A DNA stretch of 64,000 nucleotides, from assembly GCA_030068075.1 (NCBI GenBank), contig CM057823.1:16774485-16838484 (forward strand), in the 5' to 3' direction. The DNA comes from Paguma larvata. Lineage: Eukaryota; Chordata; Mammalia; Carnivora; Viverridae. Every line of letters begins with the position of its first letter. Positions within the stretch are counted from its first letter, which is position 1. The translations under genes were made by a program, and so were the position numbers. Below are positions 10,850 through 20,849 of this stretch, in pieces. The notes under the pieces were generated by a model, which ran no database searches, was not told the DNA's origin, and saw only the letters and a list, made by a program, of their open reading frames with translations.

Positions 10850-12362
10850 TGTGTCAGGGTACAGTGTGACCTAGTGGAAATATTATTAAACTAAGAAACA
10901 GACAGTGTTCTTTATAGTTTATGTTTTGGCTTTTATTTGAGAAAGTTACTCTTTTACTTCTACTATGAGATAAAAAATATCCATGGCTAAATTTTTTGAA
11001 GACACATATCAACAGAAAGAGAAATAAGCCATAGTTTGAGAGAAAAATGTTTTTAAAAGACCTATCAGATAAAGGACTGTTACCCAAAATGTACACAGAA
11101 TCTTAAACTACCTAACTAAAAAGAAAAAATAATGGGGGAAGACCTGAACAGACAGCTCATGAAAGAAAATACACAGATGACAAATAAGCACATAAAAATA
11201 TATTCAAATCATATGTCATTATGGGAGTTACAAATTTACACAATGAGCTACCATTACATACCTATTAAAATGACCCAAATTCAAAACACTGACAACAGGA
11301 AATGACGGAGACGATGTGGGAGAGCAAGAACTATCACTCACTGGTGACAGAAATGCAAAATGGTCCAGCCGCTTTAGAAAACCATTTGGCAATGTCTTGC
11401 CAAACTAAACCTATTCTTACCATACACTCCAGCAATCCTACTCCTTGTATTTCCCCAAATGAAACAAAAAATTACATTCACATGAAAACTTGCACATGGT
11501 TGTTTATAGAAGCTTTAATCACAATTGCCAAAACTTGAAAACACCCAAGATGTCCTTCAGTAGGTAAACGGATAAACTGTAGTATATCCAGACAAGAGAA
11601 TATGTTCAGAATTTTTTAAAAAAGAGCTATAGGGACACCTGGGAGGCTCGGTTGGTTAAGCATCTGACTTCAGCTCGGGTCATGATCTTGCAATTTGAGT
11701 TCGAGCCCCGCATTAGGCTCTGTGCTGACAACTCAGAGCCTGGAGTCTGCTTTGGATTCTGTGTCTGCTTTTCTCTCTGCCCCTCCCCTGCTCATGTTAT
11801 GTCTCTCTCTCTTTCTCTCAAAATTAAATAAACATTGAAAAATATTAAAAAATAAAAATTTAAAAAGGAGCTATAAATACATGAAAAGACATAGGAAACT
11901 TTTAGTAAGTGAAATAAATCAATCTAAAAAGACTATATAGTATATGATTCCAACTATAGGGCATTCTGGAAAAGGCAAGACTCTGGAGACAATAAAAACA
12001 GTAACCAAAACAAAAGCTGCCAAGCAGTGTGGGCAGAGAGGATAAGTAGGTGATTCACAGAAGATTTATAGGGTAGTGAAACTATTCAGTATGATACTAC
12101 AATGGTAGCTTTGCATCATTATGCATTTGCCAAACCCAGAAAATGCACAACACCAAGAGTAAACTCTAATGTAAACTATGGCCTTTGGGTGATAAAAGTT
12201 GAGTCGATGTAGATTCATCTACTGTAGCAAATGTATAACTTTATTGTAGGACGTCAATAGTGGGGGATGTTGTTCATGTGTGGGAACAGAGAGTAAATGA
12301 GAACTCTCTGTAGATTCTGCTAAATTTTTCTATGAACCTAAAACTGCTCTAAAAAATTAAGT
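10850..12362 (+). mobile_element. Old LINE-1 (L1MB-like) 3' end: ORF2 C-terminus and 3' UTR
   Basis: In order: 'ctatcagataaaggactgtt' (about 11062), 'ctgaacagacagctcatgaa' (about 11144), 'acactgacaacaggaaatg' (11287), and 'tgtttatagaagctttaat' (about 11501). After the SINE come 'gattccaactatagggcatt' (about 11947), 'acaacaccaagagtaaac' (12149), the 'gtgggggatgttg' 3' UTR motif (about 12261) and the terminal 'cctaaaactgctctaaaaaa' (about 12338). A feliform SINE splits it at 11632-11861. Same family type as 29545-30320 and 63350-64000. Confidence 0.88.
11632..11861 (+). mobile_element. Feliform tRNA-Lys SINE nested in L1M
   Basis: Full head (gggacacctgggaggctcgg), B-box-like gttcgagcccc near 11699, feliform middle 'gctctgtgctgacaactcag' and an A-rich tail. 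The direct repeat aaaaagagctat / aaaaaggagctat (about 11618-11630 and 11862-11873) is a target-site duplication with one mismatch, and the L1M sequence resumes directly after it. Confidence 0.94.
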
Positions 12363-12414
12363 GCATTAGAAGAGAAAAAGAAATAGAAAGTATGAACCTG
12401 CTGTATACTTGAAT

Positions 12415-12437
12415 ATATATATATATATATATATACA
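12415..12437. repeat. (AT)n microsatellite
   Basis: An AT dinucleotide run of about 11 units lies between the two L1M 3' ends. Confidence 0.9.
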
Positions 12438-12689
12438 CTTTATAAGTGGTTCTCTCTTTCAAAGGGTTTGTAAGAATGAAACCATACAAGTACCAGGAGG
12501 AAGAAAAAAAAAGAAAGTAAATGAGTGAATTCTTCACTGAACTTATAGAAAAGTCTTCCTAAGAACAAGTCAAATAAAGATGTGGTAAAAGATTCATATA
12601 TCTGACTACATAATTTTTGAAATACATGCCTTAAAGCACGATAAGCAAAACAAAAACAGAAACAAAAACAAAAAAAACTAGCAACAGAA

Positions 12690-13640
12690 AAATATATGCA
12701 ACATATACCATGGTAGAGGGACTTATGTCCCCCATTATATAAGGAATTCCTAAAAATTAAAGAACAGAGTAATAAAATGGACAAAATGCATGAACAGATA
12801 ATTCATACATAAATATTTTAATGTGACCCTTGAACAGGTAAAAAGTTCAAATTCAGTCATAATTAGAAAATAAAATTTAAAACAACACTGTAATACCATC
12901 TCTCTTCTATCAGATTGGCAAAAATGAAGAGTGTGGTGTTGGTGAGTCTAAAGAAACAGACTGTCTTATATACGGCTGGTGGAAATAATCATCAGCCTAC
13001 AAGTTTGGGAAGGAAATTTGTCAATACCTATCGAAATGTATATAAGTGATCTTGCTTTCTGACTCGGAATCCCACTTCTAGAAATCTACCCAAAAGGTAT
13101 ACCTCCAACAACATGACAATTACACATGGAAGTTATTTGTGTATTGTTTGTAATTGAAAAATCTCGGAAACAATCTAAAGATCCATACTTAGGAGAGTAG
13201 TTGAATAAGTTATGGCACATCCACACAATGGGGTGTTCAGTACTGTAAACAAGAACGAAGATAAGTTCTATGTATTAATCTGGAGTGATATATAGGATAT
13301 ACTGGTAAGTGAAAAGCAAAGTGCAAAAGCATTTATAGTGTGCCGCCTTTTATGTAAGAAAGAAGAGAATCGTATGATTCCGTTTATGTGAAATGTCCAA
13401 ATTAGTCACATTTATGAAGACATGCAGTAGATACTAGCTCTCTGCAACCAGGGTGGAAAGGGTGAACTGTGACTGCTAATGGGTAGAAGCGGATATTTTA
13501 GGGCGATGAAAATGTTCTAATGTTAGATCATGAGGATGATTGCACATCTCTGCAAATACACTAAAATCCTCTGAATTGTACAATTTGCAGAGGTGAACTT
13601 CATGACATATAAATTATGTACCAATAAAGCCATTCAATTT
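12690..13640 (+). mobile_element. Old LINE-1 (L1M) 3' part, plus strand
   Basis: 'taccatctctcttctatcag' (about 12894), 'attggcaaaaatgaagag', 'atctacccaaaaggtatac' (about 13084) and 'ggcacatccacacaatggg' (13214) match the C-terminal ORF2 region of old L1. 'gaaaatgttctaatgttaga' (13508) and 'aattgtacaatttgcagagg' (about 13575) match the L1M 3' UTR, which ends at 'aataaagcc' (13624). A minus-strand SINE landed at that end. Confidence 0.75.
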
Positions 13641-13850
13641 TTTTTTAGGTTTATTTTATTTTTGAGAGACAGAGACAGACAGAATGTGAGCAGGGGAGGG
13701 ACAGAGAGAGAGGGAGACACAGAATCTGAAGCAGGCTCCAGGCTCTGAACTGTCAGCCAGAGTCCAATGCAGGGCTCGAACCCATGAACCGCAAGATCAT
13801 GACCTGAGCTGAAATCAGACGCTTAACCGACTGAGGCACCCAGGCACCCC
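13641..13850 (-). mobile_element. Feliform tRNA-Lys SINE, minus strand
   Basis: Begins with a T run and 'ggtttattttatttttgaga', continues 'gaagcaggctccaggctctg' (about 13722) and 'gggctcgaacccatgaaccg' (about 13772), and ends '..gaggcacccaggcacccc'. The target-site duplication ccattcaattttt lies at about 13630-13642 and 13853-13865. Confidence 0.95.
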
Positions 13851-13865
13851 CCCCATTCAATTTTT

Positions 13866-14100
13866 TAAAAAGAAAGAAAATCTAAAATCATATACACATG
13901 TTTTATCATTTGTGCCAAAGAAATACAGGGAGAATGATAATTAGCTATGATAAGAGAAAGGTCTGGAAAGGGGGAATAGGAACAGAATTGTAGGGAAGAG
14001 AGAACAATTGTACTTAAAACATTTGAATAGTTTTGATTTTTAGAACTATGGTTCTTGTACCCAATAAGTGATTAAATAATTAAAATCAACTATGATGTGC
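13866..14100 (+). mobile_element. Probable old L1M/L1ME 3' terminal fragment
   Basis: 'aggtctggaaagggggaata' (about 13959) followed by 'acatttgaatagttttgatt' (about 14019) and 'ttagaactatgg' resembles the last 200 bases of some old L1 subfamilies. Recognition is moderate and no tail is seen. Confidence 0.45.
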
Positions 14101-14759
14101 AGGTAATACAGAATTAAATGTAAGCGATAACAAATTAATTTAACTCTATTACAAATGAAAAGCATTACCACACTGAGAAATTTGGGGAAAAAATAAACTA
14201 GTTTAACTCCATAAAGCATCATATTGACTGGATATTTTTGCTAAAGACAAAAATGTAACTTAACATAAATACGATAATTTATAGTAAATTCGTTTTTTAA
14301 CAATGGTATGTGTAGGGAATTCTTAAACCACTTTATTTGCTGAGTACAATTAAACCAACAAGCTAATGTATTGTAGATAATGAAAGCTAGGTATTTCACT
14401 ACTGAGGAAAGAAGTTACAAACAAAGTTAGTGCAAAACATAGAAGAAACCCAGTACTGGTGGAATGGAATCAGAAATATAAGAAAGAATTCTTGGTTTTT
14501 AATACATAGGTACATAGATACATGTAGCAATAAATGTGATTGAATAATTGTCTGTGTATTCATATCCATACATATATTTGCTAGCTCTGCTCTCTGACAG
14601 TGCTTGGAACAATGGTACCCAGAAGGAATGAGTGTATTTAGCGCAGAGATCTTAGTTTCTAAATACTATTCTGCAGTTAAAAAAAAAAAGGCTTATTAAA
14701 GAAGCAGTGATCTGGAGCTAAGGGAGGGAAAATACAAGCTAAGCCTAGAATATCTTGTG
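14101..14759. other. AT-rich unassigned DNA
   Basis: No gene or repeat family recognised. A ten-base A run lies near 14680. Confidence 0.4.
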
Positions 14760-14851
14760 GTGCCGGAAAGTAAAGAAGTACTCAGAAAAATTGAGGGAAT
14801 GTCAAAAGGACATAGAGCCAATGTGTCCCAAAACAGAGAACATTAAAGGGA
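14760..14851 (+). mobile_element. Left arm of an old L1M-type element split by a younger L1
   Basis: 'gtcaaaaggacatagagcca' (14801) up to 'aaagggacacaac' (14846) reads as the left continuation of the old sequence that resumes at 'gaggcacaactaaatg' after the younger L1 (about 16835). The repeated 'gacacaac' / 'ggcacaac' looks like a target-site duplication. Confidence 0.5.
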
Positions 14852-16826
14852 CACAACCGTATTTATAGATGACAGGATACTCTATGCAGAAAATCGAAAA
14901 GACTCCACCAAAAAAACCTACTAGAACTGATACACAAATTCAGCAATGGTGTAGGATATAAAATCAATGTACAGAAATCTGTTGCATTTCTATACGCCAA
15001 TAAAGACACTGCGGAAAGAGAAATCAAGGAATCAATCTCATTTATGATTGAACCAAAAACCCTAAGATACCTAGGAATAAGTCTAACCAAAAGGTTAAAG
15101 ATCTATACTCTGAAAATTATAAAACATGGATGAAGGAAATTTAAGATGACACAAAGAAATGGGGGGAAAAAGCATTGGAAGAACAAACATTGTTTAAATG
15201 TATATACTTCCCAAAGCAATCTACACATTTAATCCTTATAAAAATTCCACTAGCATTTTTCACACAGCTGGAGCAAACAATTCTAAAATGTATGGAACCA
15301 CAAAAGACCCTGAATAGCCAAAGCAATCTTGAAAAAGAAAAGCAAAGCAGGACCCATCACGATTCTGTACTTCGGGCTATATTACAAAGCTGTAGAGATC
15401 AAGACAGTATGGAACTGGCACAAAAATCGACACATAGATCAATGGAACAAAATAGAAAACCCAGAAAAGGACTCACACTATATGGTCACTTAATCTTTGA
15501 CAAAGCAGTAAAGAATATCCAACAGAAAAAAGACAGTTTCTTCAACAAATGGTGCTGGGAAAACTGGACAGCAATATGGAGAAGAATTAAACTTGACTAC
15601 TTTCTTACATCATACACAAAAATAAATTCAAAATGGATGAAAGACTTAAATGTGAGACAGGAAATCATTAAAATTCTAGAGAAGAACACAGGCAGCAGCC
15701 TCTTTGACATCGACCAAAGCAACTTCTTACTAGATATGTTTGTAGGAGCAAGAGATACAAAAGCAAAACTAAACTATATCAATATAAAAAACTCGTGTAC
15801 AGCAAAGAAAAAAAAAGTCGACAAAATTTAAAGGCAACTGACAGAATGGGAGAAAATATTTGAAAATGACATATCTGATAAAGATGGCTGGTAGCCAAAA
15901 CATCTAAAGAACCTATAAAACTCAACACCCAAAAAACAAATAATCCAGTTCAAAAATGGGCAGGAGAGATGAATAGACATTTTTCCAAAGAAGATATCCA
16001 GATGGCTAACAGACACATGAAATGATGCTCAACATCACTCATCATCAGGGAAATATAAATCAAAACCATGATCAGATACCACCTCACACATGCCAATATG
16101 GCTAAAATTAACAACCCAAGAAACAACAGGTGTTAGTGAGGATGCGGAGAAAAGAGAAACCTTTTATATTGTTGGTGGGAATGCAAACTGGTGCAGCCAC
16201 TCTGGAAAACAGTATGGAGGTTCCTCAGAAAGTTAAAAATATAATTACCCTATGGCCCAGCAATTGTACTGCTCGGTATTTACTCAAAGGATACAAAAAA
16301 TACTGATTTGAAAGGATGCATGCACCCTGATGTTTATAGAACATTATCAGCAATAGCCAAATTATGGAAGGAACTCAAATGTCCATCGGGTGATGAATAG
16401 ATAAAGAAGATGTGGTGTATATAAAATAGAATGTTACTCAGCCATCAAAAAGAATAAAGCCTTGTATTTTGCAACAACATGGATGGAGCTAGATAATATG
16501 ATGTTAAACAAAACAAATCAGTCAGAAAAGGTGACTACCATATGATTTCACTGATATGTGGAATTTAAGAAACAAAACAAATGTACAAAGACAAAAAAAC
16601 ATAGAGAAGCAAACCATAAAACAGACTCTGAACTACAGAGAACAAAGTGGGGATTGCTGGAAGGGAGGCGGGTCAGGATGGGTTAAATGGATGACGAGTA
16701 ATAAGAAGTGGCCTTGTGATGAGCACTGGGTGTTATAAGTAACTGATGAATCACTAAATTCTACCTCAAACTAATATTGCACTGTATGTTAAACTAACTG
16801 GCATTTAAATAAAATCTTGTAAGAAA
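14852..16826 (+). mobile_element. Carnivore LINE-1, 5'-truncated in the RT domain, plus strand
   Basis: The copy begins at the reverse-transcriptase catalytic motif (FIDD in place of the usual FADD, about 14858-14869). It runs through the ORF2 C-terminus, which ends 'tgatatgtggaatttaa' at about 16567. The 3' UTR contains 'gagcactgggtgttataagt' (16720), and the end is a poly-A signal (aataaaatc, about 16809). About 2 kb of 6 kb remains. It is inserted in an older L1M whose arms are at 14760-14851 and 16827-17115. Confidence 0.93.
15175..15831 (+). pseudogene. LINE-1 ORF2 C-terminal fragment (longest intact frame, 218 codons)
   Basis: In its source element this is the C-terminal part of the ORF2 protein, the endonuclease/reverse transcriptase that copies LINE RNA into nuclear DNA. 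Recognisable stretches are 'KWCWENWTA' (about residues 124-132), 'YTKINSKWMKDLNVRQE' (about 146-162) and 'SNFLLDMFVGARDTKAK' (about 182-198), all characteristic of carnivore L1 ORF2. The frame lacks the endonuclease domain and nearly all of the RT. Upstream, stops interrupt the same reading. The start Met is an internal residue, not a real start. The cysteine-rich C-terminal region after 15831 is frameshifted. It is a dead relic with no evidence of expression. Confidence 0.9.
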
Positions 16827-17115
16827 CCTAGAGAGAGGCACAACTAAATGCTACCTGGGATGTCGATTTATATCCTGGAACAGAAAAAGATCTTAGCGAA
16901 AAATGTGGTAAAATTCAGATCGTAGTATTTAGTGGGTTTACTTAATAGTACTACACAAATATCAAGTTATTAATTTGGATTAATATATCAATGCTTATGT
17001 AAATTTTTAACGTTAGGAGGAGCTGGGCAAAGGGTACACATGAAGTCTTTTTACTAGTTATGCCACTTTTCTGTAAGTTAAAATTGTCCCAAAGTAAGGC
17101 ATTAAAAATAACATG
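16827..17115 (+). mobile_element. Right arm of the old L1M-type element, 3' UTR
   Basis: 'ggcacaactaaatgctacct' (about 16836), 'tatcctggaacagaaaaaga' (about 16871), 'gttaggaggagctgggcaaa' (about 17012) and 'tttctgtaagttaaaattgt' (about 17068) match a common old L1 3' end that finishes in a 'ccaaagtaaggcattaaaaa'-type tail. Confidence 0.7.
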
Positions 17116-17149
17116 AGAAGCTTTTTAATCAACACTTAAGATTTGGAAA

Positions 17150-17245
17150 TTGAGCAAGAAAAGGTAATGCAAAGTGCCTAAGGTCACACAGTGGCACCTC
17201 CAGGCATAATTCAACCCTTAGAAGCCTCAGTTTTGAAAATACATG
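17150..17245 (-). mobile_element. MIR fragment, minus strand
   Basis: 'gcaaagtgcctaaggtcaca' followed by 'cagtggcacctccaggcata' is the inverted MIR core (…aaggtcacacag…). It is an ancient mammal-wide SINE remnant. Confidence 0.65.
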
Positions 17246-18329
17246 CTAAAATATTTATACTATGTTTAAAATATTATAGGTTGTCAATCCACATAGAGAA
17301 TTCATAAATTTAAAAACCCTGAACTACATAGACATTTTGTACTAACTACAGAATGGCTGCCAGTGGGTGTGAGTCCTCACTCTGCGTGGGTGGAAGTCAG
17401 AATCGGGAGTGCCCCCAAATTACTTGGATCATTGATATTTAGTGGGAGGGCCCAGGGATGCGAATAGCTCTGTAGCTTGTAGGAAAGTTTTACACAGTAA
17501 CAATTGAAATTTCCAAACCAATAACATATTCGCTCACTGGGAAACAATGAGGGGGATTAATAAAGCCCTTCCAAGTCTGAAGTAGTAGACTTTGTCACTA
17601 CTTGGTCTTGTTCATTAGATTTAGAAAGATAAAAAGGTCCAAGGGCAGAGCGCTGACATCTTGCCTAACTCTATACAAAGCTAGAGCTTGGAAACTAAAG
17701 TTGGGAATGCAAGGTTCTGATTCAATTCAGAAACATGTTTCAGAACAGCATTGCTAAGTATTTAAATTTGTATTTAATATGTTGGTAAAATGATAACACT
17801 TTTATCCGGTCCATGTCCTCTTATTCGAATCAGAGACTTCTATGAGTCAGATAGCCAATGTGAAGTTCGATTAATCACAATATGTTTCCCAGTAGTGACA
17901 GGTTACTTTTGTTCTTCATTATTTAGCATATTGAAAAATCAACATGCTATCCTGATAACAGATGAGGAAAGGGACTCACTGTGGATTGCTGGGTTGGAAT
18001 GCTATCTGTATGTAATAAGGCCCCCTTAGCAGGCATGCTGGCTACGGAACTCACTGTCAGCTCCCAGTAACAGTAGCTCCCATCTTCCTTGTAGACGATT
18101 CTCTCAATGGTGATAACTTGTTTTGGCAGCTGTACTCAACACCTAGTCCCATAGGATATATCGTCTCCAATTCAAATGGCTTTCATTCAGAGCAACTCTG
18201 AGTTTTAGCATTCTGTCCTTTCTAGGAGGAATATAGCATTTTCCAGCTAGTGCTCACAGCTGCGTTTGTAATATCCCTGGTGGCTCTCACCAGATGACAT
18301 GCATCTATTTTTTTTTTTCCATAGCCAAG

Positions 18330-18425
18330 TCTTGCTACTTATAGTGTAGACCATAGACCCTTTTAGAAATGCAGAATCTAAGGCCCCTGTCTAGATGAGT
18401 CCGTATGGCAGTTTAAGTACCATAT
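18330..18425 (+). mobile_element. Possible hAT-type DNA transposon remnant (MER20/Charlie-like)
   Basis: 'agtgtagaccatagaccc' and 'agaaatgcagaatctaaggc' resemble the conserved motif of non-autonomous hAT elements (…agaaatgcagaatctcaggcccc…). No terminal inverted repeats are visible. Orientation is uncertain. Confidence 0.35.
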
Positions 18426-19046
18426 TTAAAGACCATTGACACCAGGGTCCCTGAGGAATTTCCCAGTAAGAGCTCTTCTACAAACTATACATAAAGGACT
18501 AGAGTTGCAAGATTCAATGTAAAGTTCTAATAAAGATAGCTTATATATGCCTTTTTCAAATTCTACTTGTTTAGATATTTTAAAAATATCTATGACTTTA
18601 CTTCTTGTGAAAATTTTCTGAAAGATGCCCTAACAAAACATGCCTCCTTCCACTTGATAATAAGCTCTTTCGGGGTCAGGGCAAAGGAATTATTGACATA
18701 CATGATATAGCGTAACCTTTTGCAAATAGCTTCAGTGAGAACCTTCTTTGTGACTTCTCCTTCTTAGAAATATTTTGACACTGAAAGGACATTTGGAAAA
18801 GGTTTTCCTACTGTTTATATCATTGAATTATCGATTACTTCATGTATACAATAAATATATTTCTAGTTAACCAAAATTTTACTAGCCCTTTACAAATCTT
18901 TCCACATTATCCAGAACAATTATCTCTTTTCCCAAAGACAGTTTAAATCTTTAATACTGTGACATTCATTGACTTCTATCTGATTAGAATGATGCTTAGT
19001 GTTGGACCTCAAGAAATTTACAAATGTGGGAAGAGGACATAAACGT

Positions 19047-19105
19047 AAAGAAGTAGCTAAACTTTTGAAAATAAACTATTATATAAAAAAAGAAGTAGCT
19101 AAACT
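19047..19105. repeat. Perfect 17-base direct repeat flanking a 25-base AT insert
   Basis: AAAGAAGTAGCTAAACT occurs at 19047-19063 and again at 19089-19105. The 25 bases between them are AT-rich and run into the A stretch at 19085-19091. The layout resembles a target-site duplication around a very short insertion. Confidence 0.85.
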
Positions 19106-19514
19106 AACCAGGAATGCATATAGAGAGGTGTATGAAGAGTAGATCACACGGCAATTATGCATTTATCCATGTCCTTTAATATGTAAAGAGCACATAACAT
19201 GATATTTTTAAAATATTGAAGTAGACCTTAATAAAAATGGCATCTCCATAATTCAGATGCTAGGGATGCAGTTACTCTCAGAGTTAAAACTGAGCACATA
19301 CTGAAGGGATATAATTCCCTTTTCTGGAAAATGCAAAACATACTTATCTACTAGTTCAAGTTCAATGAACTATTAGGTCAAAAATAGTCTACTATTGGCC
19401 ATTGCATCTGGGTCAAATTAATGTATTAATGATAATCTAAAATTTATGGAAATAAAAAAAAACAGCTGAACTTATTTATATTTCATTCACAACAAACGCC
19501 TGGTTTACTTTTCT

Positions 19515-19760
19515 TCAAAGAGGTGGCACAGCACACAGTTTTGGCATCAGGCGGACTGTAAAATTATCCTGACTTTGTCACTTTCTAGCAATGTTACATT
19601 GTGTGCATGCAATAGTCCTTTGCTTCCATTTATCTGCACAGTGAAGATAGTATGTTATATGTTGTTCAAGATTATAGAAACCAATTGAATCATTTTATGT
19701 AAAGTTTTTGGCCTGAACTGGAGCATCGTAGATGCTAAATAAATGGCAGTCCAAGCGCCT
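19515..19760 (+). mobile_element. MIR, nearly full length
   Basis: 'gaggtggcacagcacacagt' (about 19520), 'catcaggcggactgtaaaat', 'cctgactttgtcactttcta' (19569), 'agcaatgttaca' and the 3' part 'gagcatcgtagatgctaaat' (19721) followed by 'aaatggcagt' follow the MIR order from tRNA-like head to tail. Confidence 0.75.
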
Positions 19761-20009
19761 GTGCTACTTTTGTTCCTGGTGGCCGCCTATACTAGGTTAG
19801 AAGCACCGGAAGTCATCTGCAGCATTTACGAGATCCTTCAAAGAATCCAAGCAAAAGCCACACTAAAATCACCATCCATCTTTAAAACGTAAAGCATACA
19901 GCAGTTAACTTTCATGGCGTACTTAATTTTAAGTTTCTATATATTATCTTGCCTCAATAATCAGTAGATGTTACCTTTCAGAAGAGTTGCATACTTTAAA
20001 AAGTTTCCT

Positions 20010-20140
20010 CTTGCTCTGTGCTGACGGCTCAGAGCCTGGAGCCTGCTTTGGATTCTGTGTCTCCCTCTCTGTCTGCCCTGCTTGCACTCTGTCAGTCTCT
20101 CTCTCAAAAATAAATAAACATTATTTTTAAAAAAATTAAA
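20010..20140 (+). mobile_element. Feliform SINE lacking its tRNA-like head
   Basis: The element starts abruptly at 'gctctgtgctgacggctcag' and continues with the normal middle, CT-rich region and aaaataaataaacatt tail. The promoter-bearing head (about 75 bases) is absent. The flanks 'ttaaaaagttt' (about 19996) and 'ttaaaaaaagttttt' (about 20136) look like a target-site duplication, so the truncation probably occurred at insertion. Confidence 0.88.
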
Positions 20141-20494
20141 AAAAGTTTTTATTCAATGTCACTTCTGAAAATGGCTGATAATTATTTTCAGACATGTCTT
20201 CCGTCACCTTCTCCTTTATTAGTTCTTGTGAACTAAGGCGGAGCTCATCTAACTCTACAGTGGCGAATGTGCAACCGATGTTTTTATCACTGAAGTTTAA
20301 ACTAAATGAGGACTGAAATAAGTATCTATTTCACTTTTTGTAATTCCAGGGATAAATAAACTCTAGGCTATGAGAGCTTAAGTGATCTTTTTAATTTCAT
20401 GCAGATCTTTAAAGAAAAAGAAATGAGGTCTTTCTAGATTTTCAATAACTTTCTATAAAATTGATCTGCTGTTTTGCAAAAAGAAATGTTGTCA
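20141..20494. other. Unassigned DNA between two SINEs
   Basis: No gene or named repeat is recognised in these roughly 350 bases. Confidence 0.4.
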
Positions 20495-20706
20495 GGGCTC
20501 CTGGGTGGCTTCGTCTGACTCTTGTTTTAGGCTTGGGTCATGATACCACGATCGGTGAGATCAAGCCCAGAGTTGGTTTCTGGGCTGACAGCACGGAGCC
20601 TGCTTGGGATTCTCTTCCCCCCTCCCCCCGTCTCTCTCCTCATCCCTTCCCTGATAGTACATGCTCCGTCTCTCTCTCAAAATAAATAAATAAACATTAA
20701 AAGAAA
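20495..20706 (+). mobile_element. tRNA-Lys SINE with a small deletion in the head
   Basis: Starts gggctcctgggtggct, but the usual 'cagttggttaagcatc' stretch is missing, so the head jumps to 'tcgtctgactcttg'. The A box is therefore damaged. The rest ('gcacggagcctgcttgggat', CT-rich region, aaataaataaataaacatt) is normal. Confidence 0.9.
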
Positions 20707-20849
20707 TAAATTGTTGGATAACAAAACATCAGCAAATTACCAGCTCAAATATCTCCATAAAATCAAACATCCCCTCACCTGACAATGAATGAAAATACAA
20801 TACTAATTAACACACTTAATATACCTAGACCACGTGTATGCACTGACTT

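Larger units (their letters stand above)
17246..19514. other. Mostly unassigned DNA with weak ancient-repeat traces
   Basis: No gene recognised. A 79-codon frame at 17790-18029 has no family features. Near 17940-17985 'cctgataacagatgaggaaa' is MIR-like. At 18640-18690 'aagctctttcggggtcaggg' is L2-like. All are too short to call firmly. A 17-base direct repeat at 19047-19063 and 19089-19105 is listed separately. Confidence 0.4.

Noticed and set aside
15175..15831. Candidate host gene (218 codons)
   Set aside because: Sequence is the C-terminal part of LINE-1 ORF2, within a 5'-truncated L1.
17790..18029. 79-codon plus-strand frame
   Set aside because: No domain or codon signal; part of it looks like an old MIR-type sequence.
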